64,000 nucleotides of DNA from Burkholderia stagnalis (GCF_902830275.1 NZ_CADESW010000016.1:124001-188000), one strand, 5' to 3'. Numbered from the stretch's first letter, positions 17,866 through 25,326 are shown. Numbers and translations are program-made. The notes: generated from the sequence alone by a model not told the origin.

Positions 17866-19212
17866 TTATTGAGCCTGCGATGCGCCGCCGTGATGCCGGC
17901 CGCGGTGCTCGCCCTTCGCGCCGGAGGCTCCCGAGGCGCCGCTCGCGCCGTTCGCGCCCGATGCGCTTTTCGGCTTGTCGGCCGGGATCGTGATCTTCGC
18001 GCCTTCGCGCAGGCGGTCCGAACCGTCGGTGACGACCCGCTCGCCCACCGCGAGGCCGTCGGTGATGCTGGTGCGCTCGCCGTCGACCGGGCCGACCTTC
18101 ACCTTGCGCACCGTCACCGTGCTGTCCGGCTTGACGACGTACACGAACTGGCCGATCGAGCCGGTCAGCACGGCTGCGGTCGGCACGATCGTCGCGTCGC
18201 GCACGACGTCGACGAGCAGCCGCGTGTTGACGAACTGATTCGGGAACAGCAGCCCGCCCTGGTTCGCGAAGGTCGCGCGCAGCTTGACCGTGCCGGTGGC
18301 CGTGTCGATCTGGTTGTCGAGCGTCTCGAGCGCGCCCGTCTCGAGCGGCACCGTGTTGTTGCGGTTGTACGCGGTGACCGACAGCTTCTTGCCGGCGTTC
18401 ACCTGCTTGAGGATCTGCGGCAGGTTGTCCTCGGAGGTCGTGAACAGCACGCTGATCGGCTGGATCTGCGTGATCACGACGAGGCCGTTCGTGTCGCCCG
18501 GCGTGACGTAGTTGCCGGGGTCGACCTGGCGCAGGCCGACGCGGCCCGACACCGGCGCCGTGATGCGCGCGTACACGAGGTTCAGCTTCGCCGAATCGAT
18601 CGCGGCCTGGTCGGTCTTCACCGTGCCCTCGTATTGCTTGACAAGCGACGCCTGCGTGTCGACCTGCTGCGACGCGATCGAATCCTGCGCGAGCAGCGTC
18701 TGGTAGCGCTTCAGGTCGAGGCGGGCGGTCGCGAGGAGCGCCTGGTCGCGCGCATGCGTGCCTTCGGCGTTCGCGAGCGCGTTCTGGTACGGGCGCGGGT
18801 CGATCTGCGCGAGCACGTCGCCTTTGCGGACGAGCTGGCCTTCCTGGAACGCGACCGACTGCAGGTAGCCGGACAGCTGCGTCTTGACGGTCACGTTCGC
18901 GAGCGGCGTCACGGTGCCGAGCGCGGACAGCACGACCGGCATTTCGCCGCGCGTCGCGGTCGCCACCTGGACCGGCTGCGGGATGCTCGCCATCGCGGCC
19001 GGGCCGCCGCGGCCATGCCGGCCGCCGCCCGCGTCGGCATCCGCGCCGGGCTTGCCGGCGGGCGCGCCGCTCCACGGATGCCACCACAGCAGGCCGCCGG
19101 CCACGGCGAGCGCAAGCGCGCCGAGCATCAGCGTGCGGCGCGGGCGGCGTGCGGCGGGGGAGGCGGGCACAGGTTCGTGTGCGGGGGGCGTGGGCTTTTG
19201 TTGGTTGTCCAT
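17866..19212 (-). CDS. mdtA: RND membrane fusion protein, MdtA type
   Basis: A 448-residue periplasmic adaptor of the HlyD/AcrA family. It has a short cytoplasmic N-terminus, one membrane anchor (about 25-45: RTLMLGALALAVAGGLLWWH), then the biotinyl-lipoyl half-motif VKTQLSGYLQSVAFQEGQLVRKGDVLAQIDP, a coiled-coil hairpin, and the second lipoyl half ITAPVSGRVGLRQVDPGNYV. It links MdtB/MdtC to an outer-membrane channel. The C-terminus ends in a Gly/Ala/Ser-rich tail (GASGASGASGAKGEHRGRHHGG) that is probably disordered. ATG 19212 (MDNQQKPTPP) is chosen; the 50-residue upstream extension is GC-rich filler. It is the first gene of the operon and the promoter is expected in the 252 bases up to the IclR gene. 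Confidence 0.93.
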   Translation of the reverse strand: MDNQQKPTPPAHEPVPASPAARRPRRTLMLGALALAVAGGLLWWHPWSGAPAGKPGADADAGGGRHGRGGPAAMASIPQPVQVATATRGEMPVVLSALGTVTPLANVTVKTQLSGYLQSVAFQEGQLVRKGDVLAQIDPRPYQNALANAEGTHARDQALLATARLDLKRYQTLLAQDSIASQQVDTQASLVKQYEGTVKTDQAAIDSAKLNLVYARITAPVSGRVGLRQVDPGNYVTPGDTNGLVVITQIQPISVLFTTSEDNLPQILKQVNAGKKLSVTAYNRNNTVPLETGALETLDNQIDTATGTVKLRATFANQGGLLFPNQFVNTRLLVDVVRDATIVPTAAVLTGSIGQFVYVVKPDSTVTVRKVKVGPVDGERTSITDGLAVGERVVTDGSDRLREGAKITIPADKPKSASGANGASGASGASGAKGEHRGRHHGGASQAQ

Positions 19213-19380
19213 CGGTTCGGTCTGGAAGACGGCGCGGCGTGCCGCGAAGTAGGCGGCGAAGCGGGCTGCGCGTGGGCATGCGGCGTCAGGCGGGCCGGCC
19301 CGGCCGCGGCCTGCGCGGGAAAAGAGCTGTGCGCACCGCGAGGGCGGCGCGACGATGGGCATGATGCTACGTGCCGTCCC

Positions 19381-19428
19381 CGTTACAGTCCAGCGGTCTA
19401 TCTTTCAACGGGTTACGGTCGTTACAGA
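19381..19428 (-). promoter_or_regulatory. Repeated GTAAC half-sites upstream of mdtA
   Basis: Read on the minus strand, CTGTAACGACCGTAACC (19412-19428) holds two GTAAC half-sites 9 bases apart, and a third CTGTAACG lies 30 bases further on (19381-19388). Repeats of this kind are common targets of OmpR-family response regulators. The site is about 170-215 bases before the mdtA start. No regulator in the window matches, so the assignment is tentative. Confidence 0.35.
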
Positions 19429-19464
19429 ACGCGCCGGACCGCGCGCGGGTGCACGCGGGTGCAA

Positions 19465-20289
19465 TTACGCGCGGCTGCGCCGGGCCGGTGCGCCGCCGAT
19501 CTCGCGCGTGATCTTCGCGATGCATTCGTGCAGCGCGGGCACCGCGTGCTCCGCGAGCCATTCGGGTGGGCACTGATGCGCCGCGCCGCCGCAATTCACC
19601 GAATAGCATTGCCCGGACGGCCCGACGAAACCCGCGGCGACCGCGTTCAGGCCCTCGCGCCATTCGCCGATCGCGATCGTGTGGCCGTCGCGCGCCGCTT
19701 CGTCGAGCGCCGGGTTGAGCCGCGCGAACACATGCGGCCAGTCGTCGCCGGCGGCGGCCCGCAATGCGTCGATCAGCGCGCGGCGTTCGTCGGTGTCGAG
19801 GGCGGCGAGATACGCGCGGCCGACCGCGGTGCGCGCGATGTCCATCCGCGAGCCGATCTCGAGCCGCGTGACGAGCACCGCCGAGCGTGGCCGGATCACG
19901 TCGATCGCGACCATGTCGAGGCGGTCGCGCACCGCGAGGTGCACGGACAGCGACGTGCGTTCGGCCAGCTCGATCATGAACGGCCGCGAACGCGCGCGGA
20001 TGTCGAAATTGCGCAGGAAGCCATGGCTCAGCTCGAGCACCGACGCGGTCAGCACGAAGCGCTCGCTGTCCGGCAACTGGAACAGGAAGCCGGCGCTGAC
20101 GAGCGTCGCGGTGATGCGCGACACGGTCGGCTTCGGAATACCGGTCAGTTCGGTCAGCTCGCGGTTGCTGACCGGCGCGTCGGCGGCGGCGATGCGCCGC
20201 AGCACGGCCAGGCCGCGCGCAAGCGCGGTAATCTCGTCGGGGGACGAATCGCGTTCGCGGGGAGCAGGCGGGTTCACGGGTGTCGACAC
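19465..20289 (-). CDS. IclR-family transcriptional regulator
   Basis: A 274-residue regulator. The winged HTH is at about 18-80 (ALARGLAVLRRIAAADAPVSNRELTELTG, then PKPTVSRITATLVSAGFL), and an IclR effector domain fills 95-260 (FMIELAERTSLSVHLAVRDR, then MDIARTAVGRAYLAAL, then GFVGPSGQCYSVNC). IclR proteins usually sense aromatic or small organic acids and act as repressor or activator. The target is not obvious: mdtABC follows in the same direction after 252 bases, and the opposite strand upstream carries the putative small RNA. A TTGACA-like -35 (complement at 20348-20353) and a 15-bp palindrome (20371-20385) upstream suggest autoregulation. Confidence 0.9.
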   Translation of the reverse strand: MSTPVNPPAPRERDSSPDEITALARGLAVLRRIAAADAPVSNRELTELTGIPKPTVSRITATLVSAGFLFQLPDSERFVLTASVLELSHGFLRNFDIRARSRPFMIELAERTSLSVHLAVRDRLDMVAIDVIRPRSAVLVTRLEIGSRMDIARTAVGRAYLAALDTDERRALIDALRAAAGDDWPHVFARLNPALDEAARDGHTIAIGEWREGLNAVAAGFVGPSGQCYSVNCGGAAHQCPPEWLAEHAVPALHECIAKITREIGGAPARRSRA

Positions 20290-20370
20290 GGGGCGTTCTC
20301 TCTATTTCCGAAACTTGATTTCAATTTTGTTTGATTTGTAGGATGATTGTCAAAGAATGCATGTTATCCG

Positions 20371-20385
20371 GATGAACCGTTCATC
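20371..20385. promoter_or_regulatory. 15-bp palindrome, candidate IclR-family operator
   Basis: GATGAAC-C-GTTCATC is a perfect inverted repeat with a one-base centre. It lies 82 bases upstream of the iclR-family start and about 18 bases behind its TTGACA-like -35 box. IclR-family sites are typically palindromes of about 15 bp. The same site is about 90 bases ahead of the putative sRNA promoter on the other strand, so it could control both. Confidence 0.45.
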
Positions 20386-20475
20386 GTATGGGATTTTACG
20401 GGTTCACCCTTGGTTTATTAGGAAAACGCTGAAGCTTGCAACACTGTAAACCGTATCGGCAGCTGCAAATACCGC

Positions 20476-20504
20476 TTGACTTGTCGGTCGGAAACGGAAA
20501 GAAT
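20476..20504 (+). promoter_or_regulatory. Candidate sigma-70 promoter of the putative small RNA
   Basis: TTGACT (20476-20481), a 17-base spacer and AAGAAT (20499-20504) form a good -35 (5 of 6) and a moderate -10 (4 of 6). A start near 20511 would begin transcription just before the first hairpin. Confidence 0.5.
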
Positions 20505-20569
20505 GTCTCACGTTTTCGAAACATCGTTTCGGAGTTTAACCGGCAACGTTGTTTCGCGCAGTCTCTCAG

Positions 20570-20606
20570 GTTCTAGCACGGCCCTCGGAATGGCTAGAAC
20601 TTTTTT
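20570..20606 (+). terminator. First intrinsic terminator of the putative sRNA
   Basis: GTTCTAGC (20570-20577) pairs with GCTAGAAC (20593-20600) around a 15-base loop and is followed at once by six T. The stem can be extended by wobble and A-T pairs into the T-run. Confidence 0.7.
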
Positions 20607-20636
20607 AGCGCCACGGTCTCCGTGGCGCTTTTTTTT
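20607..20636 (+). terminator. Second intrinsic terminator of the putative sRNA
   Basis: A perfect 10-bp stem AGCGCCACGG (20607-20616) / CCGTGGCGCT (20620-20629) with a TCT loop runs into eight T (20629-20636). This is a textbook rho-independent terminator on the plus strand; the minus strand shows no T-run after the stem. Confidence 0.88.
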
Positions 20637-20732
20637 GTCCGTTCGCCGCGCAGCGCCATCTGCGCGCCCGGCCCGCATTATCCCCCCGTCCCCGAATCGT
20701 CCCGCGCGAATGCGCGCTGCCGGCGCGCGCGC

Positions 20733-20763
20733 AAAAAAAACGCGATGCCGCAGGGGCATCGCG
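20733..20763 (-). terminator. Intrinsic terminator of the PhoX gene
   Basis: On the minus strand, CGCGATGCC and GGCATCGCG form a 9-bp stem with a 5-base loop (20741-20763), followed by eight T (20733-20740 on the plus strand reads as A). It sits 61 bases after the PhoX stop. Confidence 0.85.
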
Positions 20764-20824
20764 CGAAAGACGGCGTAGAGCCGACGAATGAAACGTGATG
20801 AAGAAGCGGGGGCTGCGCCGGGCG

Positions 20825-22783
20825 TCAGGCCTTCGCGAGCTTGATGCTCGTCGGCTCGGCCGTCAGGTAGCCGACGCTCGCGCCGAAGCGGTCCTTGTAG
20901 TTCGCGCGCACGAGCGGGTCGAGCGTCGGCTTGACCTTGTCGTGCAGCGGCGACTCCCAGTCGCCCGCGTGCTGGAAGTTGCTCATGATGTACGTCCAGC
21001 CGTTGATCTCGTCGACCGCGTGCAGGCCCGTCGATTCGGCGCCGGCCGGGCAGGACAGCACGCGCGCGAGCGCCTTCGTGTCGACGTTGTACGCCCACAG
21101 GAAGTTGGTCACGTGCATGCCCGAGTCCTCGCCGATGAACAGCGTGCGCAGCTTTTCCGAGAACTTCAGGTTGTCGGGGTTCGCGATCTTGTCCGGGTTC
21201 GCGAGGTTGCCGAGCGCGTCCGCGGCGGCGAGATCCTCGCCGACCAGCGCGGCCGGCGCGGCCATGTCGACCGGCACCCACTCGCTGTCGATCGCGGCGC
21301 CCGTCGTGTCGCGCTGGCCGCCCTTCAGGTTCAGCGCGTAGACGGCGCCCGCGGCGATCTTCTTGTCGACCGCGACGTCGCGCGACGCCGCGTTGCCCTT
21401 GACCATCGACGTCTCGATCCGCGACATCGCCGTGTAGACGATCTTGTCCTTCGCGTTCACCGTCGTGCCTTCGAGCTTCGTGAAGCCCATGCTGCCGCCG
21501 AGCAGCGCCGCGTAGCGGTGCGTCTCGAGGAACGCGGCGGCTTTTTCCATGCCGGGCTTCACGCGGATCCAGTTGAACTTGCCGCCGAAGTGGACCTTGG
21601 TGAAGCTCGCGTCGGCCGGATCGGTCGTCGCGACGTCCATGATGTCCGATGCCTTCAGCGTGTTCGCGAGCGCCTCGATCTCGGCGCTCGTCGCGTGGCC
21701 GATCCTGATCCACGTGAGCGTCGCGGCGCCCGCGCCGGCCGACGACGTCTGCGTCCACTTCGCGACGTACAGCGTGCCGGCCGACAGGTCGGCCGCCTTG
21801 TCGGCGACGAACATGAACAGGCCGCCGTTGGTCGCGTCGTCGCCCATCATCACGGTGCGCTGGTCGGGCAGCACCTGGATCAGCTCGTGCGAGATGCGGC
21901 CGAGGCAGTAGTGCTTCTTCACCGTGCCGGTGCCGTCCGGGTTCACGGTGATTTCGGGCAGGTGGCCGTAGTGGTACGGGTTCGCCTTCGTCTCGTCGCC
22001 GAAGGTGTTCTTGCTGAATGCCTTGAACTGCGCGTCGGTCGCGGCCTTCGTCGCGTCCGGTTCGTATTCCTCGCTCGACAGGTGCGTGCCCCACGGCGAC
22101 AGGCTCGCGCCGCAGGTGATCCACAGGCCGTGCGCCTTCGACGTGTCGACGTTGTGGTACTTGACGAGCTTCAGCGCGCCGGTGGCCGGATCCTGGTCGA
22201 GCGTGAGCACCGCGATCGGCGACGGCAGCTGGCCGTACTGCGACACGCTCGCCTGGTCGCGCGTCGTGTATTCGAACTGCACGACCGCGAACACCGTGTT
22301 GCCCTTCACGCCGGCCACGCTGGCGTTCTTCAGCGTCAGCAGCGAGCTGCCGTCCGGGCAGTCCGAATAGAACTGGCGCTCCTTGCCCGCGACCGAGCGG
22401 TCGATGATCGGCTGGTTGTTGATGTCGTAGTAGCCGCCCGCGAGGATCGTGCCGCCCTTGCCGTCCGGCACCAGGTCGCCCGTCACGAAGAACGGCTTGT
22501 ACGCGAGCGTGTAGTTGGTCGACGTGCCGTCGGCGAAGGATACCGACAGCGTCGAGCCGACCGTCGTCGTGGCCATGGCCGCCGCGTTGGCGAGCGTGGG
22601 CGCCGCCATCGGCGAGAACGTCGCCGCGGCGAACGCGGCGGCGGCCGGCGTCGACGCGGGATTGTCGTCGCCGCCGCAGCCCGTCAGCATGGCGGGCAGC
22701 GCGAGCCCGGAGAGCGGCAGCATGGGTGCGCCGGCGAGGATCTTCAGGGCGTGACGACGGGAAGCATTGGGCAACGCGGGCAT
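20825..22783 (-). CDS. PhoX-family (DUF839) exported protein, possible alkaline phosphatase
   Basis: A 652-residue exported protein of the PhoX/DUF839 family. The N-terminus NASRRHALKILAGAPMLPLSGLALPAM resembles a Tat signal, with ALPAMLTGCGG as a possible lipobox. Family landmarks include WITCGASLSPWGTHLSSEEYEPD (a conserved PhoX active-site region), HGLWITCGA, FMFVADKAADLSAGTLYVAKW and FIGEDSGMHVTNFLWAYNVDT. Characterised PhoX enzymes are calcium- and iron-dependent phosphomonoesterases secreted by Tat. Family members with other roles exist, so phosphatase activity is inferred. No clear Pho box was found. Just before the start codon is an unusual nested inverted repeat (22788-22871), and a terminator follows the gene. 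Confidence 0.85.
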   Translation of the reverse strand: MPALPNASRRHALKILAGAPMLPLSGLALPAMLTGCGGDDNPASTPAAAAFAAATFSPMAAPTLANAAAMATTTVGSTLSVSFADGTSTNYTLAYKPFFVTGDLVPDGKGGTILAGGYYDINNQPIIDRSVAGKERQFYSDCPDGSSLLTLKNASVAGVKGNTVFAVVQFEYTTRDQASVSQYGQLPSPIAVLTLDQDPATGALKLVKYHNVDTSKAHGLWITCGASLSPWGTHLSSEEYEPDATKAATDAQFKAFSKNTFGDETKANPYHYGHLPEITVNPDGTGTVKKHYCLGRISHELIQVLPDQRTVMMGDDATNGGLFMFVADKAADLSAGTLYVAKWTQTSSAGAGAATLTWIRIGHATSAEIEALANTLKASDIMDVATTDPADASFTKVHFGGKFNWIRVKPGMEKAAAFLETHRYAALLGGSMGFTKLEGTTVNAKDKIVYTAMSRIETSMVKGNAASRDVAVDKKIAAGAVYALNLKGGQRDTTGAAIDSEWVPVDMAAPAALVGEDLAAADALGNLANPDKIANPDNLKFSEKLRTLFIGEDSGMHVTNFLWAYNVDTKALARVLSCPAGAESTGLHAVDEINGWTYIMSNFQHAGDWESPLHDKVKPTLDPLVRANYKDRFGASVGYLTAEPTSIKLAKA

Positions 22784-22787
22784 GTGG

Positions 22788-22871
22788 TGTCCAGTTTCGG
22801 TTGTTGGAAGAATGTCGCCTTCACGTTGCTTGCGATCGCAAGCCGTACGAAGGCGAATTGAAAACTGGACA
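22788..22871 (-). repeat. Nested inverted repeat in the PhoX gene leader
   Basis: Three sets of arms are nested. The outer arms are TGTCCAGTTT (22788-22797) and AAACTGGACA (22862-22871). The middle arms are TCGCCTTC (22815-22822) and GAAGGCGA (22849-22856). The core is the 16-bp palindrome GCTTGCGATCGCAAGC (22828-22843). In the mRNA the outer downstream arm ends 4 bases before the ATG and includes the only ribosome-site-like GGA. This could be a translation-controlling structure, a double operator or a mobile palindromic element. Confidence 0.6.
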
Positions 22872-22941
22872 GCAGTTTAGGGACGCTCGATGAAAGTTTT
22901 TTGAATTGAAGTTGTAGGGGTGTCGAGCGCCTGCTCGAATT

Positions 22942-24135
22942 TCAATCGCGCTCGGGCGTTGCCGAGATGCGATGGATCGACAGGTCGGCGCCGTCGAATT
23001 CCGCCTCGCGGTCGAGGCGCAGGCCGACCGTCGCCTTCAGCGCGCCGTACACGAGCGTGCCGCCGGCCAGCGCGATCGCGATGCCGCCGAGCGTGCCGAC
23101 GAGCTGCGACATGAACGACACGCCGCCGAGGCCGCCGAGCGCGGGCAGCCCGAACACACCGGCCGCGATGCCGCCGAGCGCGCCGCACATCCCGTGCAGC
23201 GGCCACACGCCGAGCACGTCGTCGATGCGCCACTTGTTCTGTACGCGGGTGAACATCGCGACGAACAGCGCGCCGGCCGCCGCGCCGGTCGCGAGCGCGC
23301 CGATCGGGTGCATCACGTCGGAGCCCGCGCACACCGCGACGAGCCCCGCGAGCGGGCCGTTGTACGTGAAGCCCGGGTCGTTGCGGCCCGCGAACCACGC
23401 GGCGAGCGTGCCGCCGACCATCGCCATCAGCGAGTTCAGCGCGACGAGGCCGCTCACCTTGTCGAGCGTCTGCGCGCTCATCACGTTGAAGCCGAACCAG
23501 CCGACCGCGAGCACCCACGCACCGAGCGCGAGGAACGGGATGTTCGACGGCGGGTGCGCGGCGATCCGGCCGTCGTTGCCGTAGCGGCCGTGGCGCGCGC
23601 CGAGCAGCAGCACCGCGGGCAGCGCGATCCAGCCGCCGAACGCGTGTACGACGACCGAGCCCGCGAAATCGTGGAATGGCGCGCCGAACGCGTGCGCGAG
23701 CCAGGCCTGCACGCCGTAGCGCTCGTTCCACGCGATCCCTTCGAAGAACGGGTAGAGGAAGCCGACGATGATCAGCGTCGCGACGAGCTGCGGATTGAAC
23801 TTCGCGCGCTCGGCGATGCCGCCGGAGATGATCGCCGGAATCGCCGCGGCGAACGTCAGCAGGAAGAAGAAGCGCACCAGCGCATAGCCGTTGTGCTGCG
23901 ACAGCGTGCCGATGTCGTCGAAGAACTCGACGCCGTACGCGATCGTGTAGCCGATGAAGAAGTACGCGATCGTCGACACCGAGAAATCAACCAGGATCTT
24001 CACGAGCGCATTGACCTGGTTCTTCCGGCGCACCGTGCCCAGCTCGAGAAATGCGAAGCCCGCGTGCATCGCGAGCACCATGACGGCGCCGATCAACAGG
24101 AACAGCGTATCGACGCCGGATTTCAGACCATCCAT
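22942..24135 (-). CDS. amtB: Ammonium transporter, Amt/MEP/Rh family
   Basis: A 397-residue polytopic inner-membrane ammonium channel with about eleven helices. Landmarks: GAVMVLAMHAGFAFLELGTVRRKNQVN (first helices), IISGGIAERAKF, DFAGSVVVHAFGGWIALPAVLLLGAR (the classic Amt signature with the first pore His) and WRIDDVLGVWPLHGMCGALGG (the second His region). The length is normal for bacterial Amt. No glnK neighbour is present, unlike the usual glnK-amtB pair, so PII regulation would be in trans. ATG 24135 has AAGGAAG 7 bases upstream; the long extension to 24510 is rejected. A near-consensus sigma-54 promoter lies just upstream, which fits control by nitrogen supply. Confidence 0.93.
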   Translation of the reverse strand: MDGLKSGVDTLFLLIGAVMVLAMHAGFAFLELGTVRRKNQVNALVKILVDFSVSTIAYFFIGYTIAYGVEFFDDIGTLSQHNGYALVRFFFLLTFAAAIPAIISGGIAERAKFNPQLVATLIIVGFLYPFFEGIAWNERYGVQAWLAHAFGAPFHDFAGSVVVHAFGGWIALPAVLLLGARHGRYGNDGRIAAHPPSNIPFLALGAWVLAVGWFGFNVMSAQTLDKVSGLVALNSLMAMVGGTLAAWFAGRNDPGFTYNGPLAGLVAVCAGSDVMHPIGALATGAAAGALFVAMFTRVQNKWRIDDVLGVWPLHGMCGALGGIAAGVFGLPALGGLGGVSFMSQLVGTLGGIAIALAGGTLVYGALKATVGLRLDREAEFDGADLSIHRISATPERD

Positions 24136-24170
24136 TCCAAGGCTTCCTTGCGCAAAAAACGGGCAAGGAA

Positions 24171-24187
24171 CGCAAAAATCGAGCCAA
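24171..24187 (-). promoter_or_regulatory. Sigma-54 promoter of the ammonium transporter
   Basis: Minus-strand TTGGCTCGATTTTTGCG matches the RpoN consensus with GG and GC separated by ten bases; only one core base (T for A after TGGC) and the last base differ. The GC element is 37 bases before the ATG, leaving a leader of about 25 nt. Confidence 0.78.
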
Positions 24188-24296
24188 GCTGGTGAATGCC
24201 TGCGTGGAATTGGTGCGGCGCGCCGCGCGGCGCGGCATGCCGACGGTGCGCGGGTGCACCGTGGCGTCACGGCGGCGACCGGGAGAGGGTACGGGC

Positions 24297-24313
24297 CGCA
24301 CGCACATGGTGCG
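24297..24313. promoter_or_regulatory. Candidate NtrC-like upstream site
   Basis: CGCACG-N5-GGTGCG (17 bp) differs in three positions from the NtrC consensus TGCACC-N5-GGTGCA. It lies about 110 bases upstream of the sigma-54 promoter, a usual distance for an enhancer site. GC-rich background makes chance matches likely. Confidence 0.35.
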
Positions 24314-24376
24314 GCGTGGGTCGGGCTGGTGCGCGCGAGATGCCGGATGGTGCGGCGTGCGCACCTCGGTGGCGCG

Positions 24377-24712
24377 TCAGGCGTGCGTAAACAACGCGCG
24401 TGGGCGGCGCAGCCGCAGCGCGCACACCGCCCAGTAAGCGGCGACCGACGCCAGCCCGAGCGCGGCGAACGCGATCGCCGCGCATCCCGCCGGCGACGCG
24501 TTGTCGCCATCGCTGATCAGGATGCCGCGCACGACGATCAGCGCGGCCGTCCAGAAGCCGAGGATCGCCTGCGACATCAGGCGGGCGGATTCGATGCGGC
24601 GCTGGCGGCCGATATCGGCCGGATGGCGCGTGTGCGGCGCGCGCAGGCACAGGAACAGGCTGACGGCCAGCAGGGCCGCCAGGGCGATGAGCCAGTTGAT
24701 GAGGAAATTCAT
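24377..24712 (-). CDS. Small membrane protein of unknown function
   Basis: A 111-residue hypothetical protein with three likely membrane segments: residues 3-24 (FLINWLIALAALLAVSLFLCL), about 46-66 (MSQAILGFWTAALIVVRGILI) and about 76-102 (GCAAIAFAALGLASVAAYWAVCALRL). A basic cytoplasmic loop HTRHPADIGRQRRIESAR joins the first two. I do not recognise the family. It lies 241 bases upstream of the amt gene on the same strand and is divergent from a lipoprotein gene. The codon use matches the neighbours and both ends look intact. A function in ammonium transport is not supported beyond proximity. Confidence 0.7.
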   Translation of the reverse strand: MNFLINWLIALAALLAVSLFLCLRAPHTRHPADIGRQRRIESARLMSQAILGFWTAALIVVRGILISDGDNASPAGCAAIAFAALGLASVAAYWAVCALRLRRPRALFTHA

Positions 24713-24897
24713 GGACGTCGGGATGCGGGCGAGGCGGGTTGAAGCTGCATCACTGTAGAGGGATCGCGCGCGCGATTGAATCAGACGAGTCCGAAATTGA
24801 AAGCTATCTTTAACCTGCGGTTGGCGAACGCGGCGGGCATCGGCGGTATCATCGTCGTCGGTTCAACTAGGAAGGCCGTGCGACGCGCGGCCAGGAC

Positions 24898-25326
24898 ATG
24901 CTGATGAAGATGAAGACATGGCGATTGGGAGGCGGGCCCGCGCTGGCGGCCGCCGCCGCGTGCGCGGCGCTGCTGCTCGCGGGATGCGACAAGCAGGACG
25001 CGCCGCCCCCGCAATCCGACACCGCCGCGAGCGCGGCCGCCGACGTCGCGAAGCACGCGACGCAGGCGATCGACCAGATGGCCAGCACGGTCAACCAGCA
25101 GCTCGGGGTCGCGAAGGCGGGCATCGCGTCCGCGGCGTCGGCCGTGCCGCCGCTCTCCGCGAGCGGCCTCGCGTCCGCCGCGCAGGCGCAGTTCGATGCG
25201 GCAGCGTCCGCGGTCGTCGCCCACGCCGCGTCCGAGGCTGGCGCACGGATCGCCGAGGCGGGCCGCAAGCTCCAGCAATGGAGCCAGCAGGGCGCATCCG
25301 CGGCTACGCCGGCAAGCGGCCATTGA
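24898..25326 (+). CDS. Alanine-rich lipoprotein
   Basis: A 142-residue protein with a lipoprotein signal: a hydrophobic stretch PALAAAAACAALLLAGC with lipobox LLAG-C at about residue 30. The mature part is Ala-rich (KQDAPPPQSDTAASAAADVAKHATQAIDQMASTV and similar) and reads like one long amphipathic helix or coiled coil with few aromatic residues. It is probably anchored in the outer or inner membrane facing the periplasm; the residue after the Cys is Asp, which in enterobacteria favours inner-membrane retention. I do not recognise a family. Start choice is uncertain between ATG 24898 and ATG 24904. It precedes the Rrf2 gene by 95 bases but that gene has its own promoter. Confidence 0.75.
   Translation: MLMKMKTWRLGGGPALAAAAACAALLLAGCDKQDAPPPQSDTAASAAADVAKHATQAIDQMASTVNQQLGVAKAGIASAASAVPPLSASGLASAAQAQFDAAASAVVAHAASEAGARIAEAGRKLQQWSQQGASAATPASGH

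Larger units (their letters stand above)
20511..20636 (+). ncRNA. Putative unannotated small RNA of about 95-125 nt
   Basis: The plus strand between two minus-strand genes has the layout of a free-standing sRNA gene: the promoter at 20476-20504, a 6-bp hairpin CGAAAC-ATC-GTTTCG (20517-20531), a single-stranded middle, and two intrinsic terminators in tandem. No reading frame with a ribosome site is seen inside. It is divergent from the IclR gene and points toward the tail of the PhoX gene, which has its own terminator, so the plus-strand terminators have no protein gene to serve. The class is unknown; it does not look like 6S, tmRNA, SRP RNA or RNase P. Base-pairing targets cannot be judged here. 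Confidence 0.6.

Noticed and set aside
11351..19279. Uninterrupted 2642-codon minus-strand frame across mdtC, mdtB and mdtA
   Set aside because: It is a shadow of the real genes in another frame; the real frames show RND and HlyD motifs, while this one is a run of Arg/Ala/Pro typical of high-GC out-of-frame reading.
15136..20334. 1732-codon plus-strand frame antisense to mdtB, mdtA and iclR
   Set aside because: Antisense artefact of strong third-position GC; Arg/His-rich with no domain and no ribosome site.
22784..22941. Pho box upstream of the PhoX gene
   Set aside because: I looked for CTGTCAT-type direct repeats and found only CTGTCC-like single matches; not enough for a PhoB site.
23987..24364. 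Alternative upstream start for the ammonium transporter and other short frames in its leader
   Set aside because: The extension would run through the sigma-54 promoter and lacks conserved residues; ATG 24135 has a good ribosome site.
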